The notes under the pieces were generated by a model that saw only the letters and a list, made by a program, of their open reading frames with translations, was not told the DNA's origin and did no database searches. The translations under genes were made by a program, and so were the position numbers. A stretch of DNA of 64,000 bases from Allium sativum (Eukaryota; Streptophyta; Magnoliopsida; Asparagales; Amaryllidaceae): the NCBI GenBank assembly GCA_030737875.1, contig CM060926.1, forward strand, positions 160,467,579-160,531,578. Direction: 5' to 3'. How positions within the stretch are numbered: the stretch's first letter is position 1; the number at the start of each line of letters is the position of its first letter. This document shows positions 59,831-64,000 of the stretch, piece by piece.

Positions 59831-60240
59831 ACATACAATTCTAATGTATGTTTTGACCATCAAAATGATTCTTATATTTGCATATAAATTCAAATGTATG
59901 TTTTGACCATGAAAATGATTCTTGTATTTGCATATAAATTTTAATATATGTTTTGACCATGAAAATGATCCTTATATTTGCATATAAATTCTATTGTATG
60001 TTTTGACCATGAAAATGATTCTTATATTTGCATATAAATTCAAATGTATGTTTTGACCATGAAAATAATTCTTATATTTGCATATAAATTCAAATGTATG
60101 TTTTGACCATGAAAATGATTCTTACATTTGCATATAAATTCAAATGTATGTTTTGACCATGATAATGATCCTTATATTCGCATATAAATTCTATTGTATG
60201 TTTTAACAACAAAAATGATTCTTTATTTAACATACAAATT
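59831..60240. repeat. 50-bp tandem array, ~8 units
   Basis: TTTTGACCAT recurs at 59851, 59901, 59951, 60001, 60051, 60101 and 60151 with no spacing change, followed by a diverged unit at 60201. The exact 50-bp phase without indels suggests recent expansion. Confidence 0.92.
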
Positions 60241-61850
60241 CTAATGTATGTTTAAACAATAAAAAATGATTCTCTCATTTTTGTTGATGATTCTATTTCA
60301 ACAAAATGATTAAAAATGATCTTTTCATTTTGGTTGAAAATTCTATTTCAATAAAATGATTAAAAGTGATAATTCCATATTGTTAACAACTCTTATTTTA
60401 AACAATTGAATAAAAGTGGTAATTCATATTGTTCACGATTCTAATTTAACAAAATGAATAACAAATGATAATTTCATATTGTTAACAATTCTAATTTAAC
60501 AAAATGAACACGAATGATTCATTTATTTTTGTTGACAATCCTAGTTTCAACAAAAATGACAATTCATTTTGATAATTTTAATTTAATAAAATGGCATATT
60601 TATTTACATACATTTTCCTATGTATTCTAATGACAAATAAAAGAACAATTTATTTGCATACATTATTCTAATGACAAATAAAAGAACAATTTAATTGTGT
60701 ACAATATTCTATGTATTCTAATGACAAATAAAAGAACAATTTATTTATGTACAATACTCTATGTATACTAATGAAAAATAAAAGAACAATTTATTTGTGT
60801 ACAATATTCTATGTATTCTAATGACAAATAAAAGAACAATTTATTTGTGTACAATATTATATTCAACATAACAAATAAAAATGAAAATTTTATTTGTTTA
60901 TAATTTCCATATAACAAAAATGATATTTTTGTTTTATCACAAATCTATTTAACAAAAATGTTATTTTTTTTGGTTTAACTCAAATTTCCTTAACAAAATG
61001 TTATTTTTGATTTAACTCTTATCTACTTAACAAAAATGTAATTTTTGTTTTAACTCTTATCTAATTAACAAAAATGTAATTTTTGTTTTAACTCTTATCT
61101 AATTAACAAAAATGTAATTTTTGTTTTAACCCAATTCAAAAATGTTAATTATGGTTTCAACCATTCTAATTAACAAAAATGATAAATTTTGTTTCAACAA
61201 TTCTATTTTGACAAAAATGTATATTTTTGTTTCAACCTTTTTAATTGACAAAATGTTTATTTTTGTTTAATCCTTTTTAATTGACAATTTTTTTTATTTT
61301 TGTTTAATCCTTTTTAATGAAAAAAGATGTTTCATTTTTCTTAATGAACAAAAATGTATATTTTTACAAAAATGTGTATTTTGTTCAACAATTCTAATTT
61401 GACAAAATGAACATTTTTCTATTTTCTTACATTACATTAAAAATGTAAAATTTTAATGTAAACATGTTTTTATTTAAAACATGAACCTTTTTCTATTTTT
61501 ATTTTAATTCAACAAAATGATAGAACTTGATATTTCATTTTTGTTGAAAACTATAGTTCAACAAAATGTATAAAAATGGACATTTCATTTTTTTGTTGAA
61601 AGTTCTGATTCAACAAAATGTCAAAATTTGATATTTCATTTTTGTGTTGTTGATGATTCTATTTAAACACAAATGACAATTATATTTCGTAAATTTTAAT
61701 TAAACACAAATGACATTTATATTTTGTCAATTCTAATTTAACACAAATGACAATTATATTTTGTCAATTCTAATTTAACACAAATGAAAATTATATTTTG
61801 TCAATTCTAATTTAACAAAATCGACATTTTGTCGAGTCTATTTAAACAAA
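60240..61850. repeat. Mixed AT-rich tandem arrays in 7.1-kb LTR
   Basis: Successive blocks: ~60-bp units with CAAATAAAAGAACAATTTA at 60620-60860; ~40-bp units with TTAACTCTTATCTAATTAAC at 61010-61130; ~40-bp units with AACACAAATGACAATTATAT at 61630-61810. Units share alternating CAAAATG and CATTTTTGTT, so short inverted repeats are frequent. Confidence 0.75.
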
Positions 61851-62234
61851 ATTATTCCATTAAATCAATAGATCAATAAACAGCATCAAACAATTTAAAT
61901 CAAAACATGTACATGCAAGAATTTCTAAAGCACGATAATAATTAATTTATTTAAATAAGAAATCTCACATTAGTGGTTTTGAATTCTTCATAATTTTAGA
62001 TCGCTCCGTTTCAGATTTGGGTTGTTCCATTGTGTAGATCCGGATTTCATGATTCCAACGCAATTTGAATTATCGAATTCTGATAATATATGGAGGAGTT
62101 ATTGATTTTATATGATCGTAACAATATAATTAAATGAATAAATGCTTAATTATTCCATAATTAACCTAATTACATTTTAAAGAATTAGGCCATCGTTCTC
62201 CCTGTATACCGCATGAACAAAGAACCCATCAGCT

Positions 62235-62450
62235 TCATTGATCTTCATGCCATCGTCGTGCTTCACCAAGTCCGCCGGAACCACATCCATGGCCGCCCCG
62301 ACAACGGCCTTCGCCTCCTCCACCCACTGCTGTAGTCACGAGGAGCTCGGCCGCCCTCAGCTCCACGAAATCATCCCCAAAGCCGACAGTTTTAGACACG
62401 AAATTCGAGAAATTCACGCAAAAATATACGATCTCCACCGTTGAGTAGGT
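62235..62450 (-). promoter_or_regulatory. GC-rich leader segment of 7.1-kb LTR
   Basis: CpG-rich patch in an AT-rich LTR, about 160-380 bp downstream of the minus-strand TATA box. A 67-codon sense frame (glycine-rich) is not shared with the related LTRs, so I do not call a gene. Confidence 0.4.
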
Positions 62451-62609
62451 TCATCTTGATGAGCTCAACATTTTATTCATTGGAAGTTTTGAAATTTGTT
62501 GAACTAATTTCAAGTATGAAAGGAAGGAAAATTCGATCGTTTCTGCCGTCGGTTTCTAAGGGGAGGCGGCTGCGTATGTTTTTGGGAATTAGGGTTATGA
62601 TACTTGGGG

Positions 62610-62617
62610 TATTTATA
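62610..62617 (-). promoter_or_regulatory. TATA box of 7.1-kb LTR
   Basis: Minus-strand TATAAATA followed by CCCCAAGTATCATAACCCTA, 891 bp from the LTR 5' end, matching the solo LTR layout. R-U5 would be about 6.2 kb. Confidence 0.6.
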
Positions 62618-63508
62618 ATTATAATATTATTAAATTCATCTATTTACAAAAAAAACCGTTAACTTTTAGTAGCTCCAAATTCAGCCCAACGAGAGTTACC
62701 CCTAGCCAAATATCTCCGTTCCGGACATAATGGGTTAGGCCTCATCAGCCCATTCGATCATTTCAGCCCACTTTTCTTTATTTTAAAATATAAATCATTT
62801 AATTATTTAATTTGATCGTACATTTTAATTTACCGAGGCCACATACTAACTCTAAAAATTGCAAAAAATTTATTACTAGTTATGTTTTGACGATACGGTC
62901 CTAACAAAACTAATTTCATCGAATTTGGAGACCGTTTGAAAAATGGCCATTTTCTAGTCGATCCAAACTGATTGAAATTAACAAAACACATTTATATTTA
63001 CTGTGCCCACATATTAATTCCAAAAATTATGAAAATTGGAATCTAGCAATAATTTGACATTCCGGATCCAACAAAAGTGGTTTCGTCGAAAACGGAGGTC
63101 GTTTGTAAATTGGCTATTTATACGGGCTATATATTATATTAAAACATATATAAATTCTATAGCGACTATTCTGAATTTTCAACTAGCCATAACTTTTGAT
63201 TCCCGTTGTGAAATTTCAGTTTTTGGGATTCGTTGGAAATATATTTTTAAACAGATTCCAATATCTTTGGTTTTACTAAAATCCGATTTATTTTGCATCC
63301 TGTTTAGTCAGTCAAAGTTCAAGTTCAAATTCAAATTTTCAAACTACCGCGCTATTTAAACTCCTTTTATAATTAAAATAAATATATTCATTCTAACTTC
63401 GATTTAAATAAATTTTTAGTCGTTATTATTTAAAATAAATTATTTAAAATCCATTAAAATTTCTAAAATAAAAATTTTAAATTGGTTCAAAAATTCTGGG
63501 TTGTTACA

Positions 63509-63645
63509 ATGTGAGGTGAAAATTTCAACATGAATAGTATTCCTTTTTGTGATTCTATAAGTGGATAGATTTCGAGTTATGACTAGTGGATTTCAATATG
63601 TCCGAGAGATACGAGCCGAAAATTATCAATTAGGAAGAGGAAATA
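63509..63645 (+). repeat. Probable continuation of element A LTR
   Basis: 137 bp of non-coding DNA between two minus-strand LTRs. The text (GTGAGGTGAAAATTTCAACA, then CGAGAGATACGAGCCGAAAA) is of a type I recall from long plant gypsy LTRs, and the left piece ends near GTACATGACG, a plausible neighbour. This is an inference. Confidence 0.4.
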
Positions 63646-64000
63646 TGTGACGATCCCAAAACCCCGTACCACGGTGTTAAGGGTAATCTTTGGAATATAA
63701 CACATAAACAGATAATAGCAGAACAGAAATAAATAAATACACCAGATAATGAACAAATAATACACTGGATAAACATAATCATCAGAGTTACACAGTATAC
63801 AGGATCATACTTAGTACAAATACAGTTCAGCTATACATAAATGTCTACAGCGGAAACAAACATAATACGTACAATAGGAGCTGAACAGCATAAAAAGAGA
63901 TAAATGATAGAATCCATCTTTAGCTCTAGTTATCCAGAAAGAGCCAGCTAAAACCTGAATACAAGGCTACCCGTGTAGAAAAAGGGGCACCCGAGTTTGC
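63646..64000 (-). mobile_element. E3-family LTR, minus strand, running off the window
   Basis: Starts TGTGACGATC, which aligns with the reverse complement of the E3 LTR end (TGAGACGACC). It continues with the same order as E3: GGAATATAACAC, AACAGATAATAGCAGAAC, AATACACCAGATAATGAACA, GGAGCTGAACA, and finally GGGGCACCCGAGTTTGC. Only the last ~355 bp of the LTR are present; the hairpin would fall about 100 bp beyond the window. Confidence 0.85.

Larger units (their letters stand above)
56382..63508 (-). mobile_element. Long minus-strand LTR (7127 bp), probably solo, E3-related
   Basis: Left end TGTAACGATT, right end GGTTGTTACA. In minus order: U3 very close in plan to the E3 U3 (two related segments near 63090 and 62930), TATAAATA at 62617-62610, GC-rich leader 62450-62235, about 2.4 kb of AT-rich tandem arrays (61850-59440), then the conserved U5 block at 56847-56765. 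No internal region or coding sequence. The 5-bp flanks do not match (GACGC left, ATGTG right), unlike every other complete unit here. Confidence 0.8.

Noticed and set aside
59831..60240. CRISPR-like regular array
   Set aside because: Exact 50-bp spacing, but there are no unique spacers between conserved repeats; the whole unit repeats. Context is a plant LTR.
62235..62438. 67-codon glycine-rich frame in the 7.1-kb LTR
   Set aside because: Comes from the GC-rich leader. The matching leaders in the other LTRs encode nothing similar.

Overview
This window is plant repeat DNA, most likely pericentromeric or other heterochromatin of a dicot-like genome. It is AT-rich and consists of nested LTR retrotransposons. 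I found no convincing host gene, no tRNA or rRNA gene, no CRISPR array and nothing prokaryotic. The plant call rests on a Ty3/gypsy element with a chromodomain, a Tat-lineage element with a second RNase H, primer-binding sites of the tRNA-iMet type, and very long LTRs.  Layout, outside in. (1) The oldest layer is a decayed element A on the + strand. Its internal DNA lies at about 1411-2908, 20103-20634 and 50277-53004. A polypurine tract leads into its 3' LTR at 53005, which continues to 56381 and probably at 63509-63645. A separate LTR-like piece with a TATA box lies at 1-1410. (2) Three 4.8-kb LTRs separated by two 1.38-kb non-coding internal regions form a minus-strand tandem array at 2909-20097 (a LARD-type non-autonomous element, LTR-int-LTR-int-LTR). 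(3) A Tat-lineage element occupies 20640-50271 with a perfect 5-bp target duplication (CTTAA). It carries decayed gag and PR-RT-RH-aRH-INT, and a spliced, decayed gene on the opposite strand. (4) Inside that antisense gene sits a young chromovirus (E3, 29159-40116, target duplication GTTCT). Its 1413-codon gag-pol frame is broken by only two TAG codons. (5) A minus-strand solo LTR (44605-49850, target duplication CCCAC) sits in the Tat 3' LTR. (6) A 7.1-kb minus-strand LTR (56382-63508) and the start of another (63646-64000) sit on the right.  How the parts relate. E3, the two long minus-strand LTRs and the LARD share one plan: ends TGTAAC...GTTACA or variants, a TATA box roughly 0.9-1 kb into the LTR, a transcribed R-U5 part of about 4-6 kb, and a conserved block 455-485 bp before the LTR 3' end. 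That block holds a CAGTCATGGGACTGGT-like motif and a small hairpin whose stem bases differ between families but still pair. E3 is the only one of them with recognisable pol, so E3-type proteins are the natural candidates for having moved the LARD. Relative ages by eye fit the nesting: the E3 LTRs differ at about 8 of roughly 630 aligned bases, the Tat LTRs at close to a tenth of positions. Lineage names come from recalled motifs; no database search was run.
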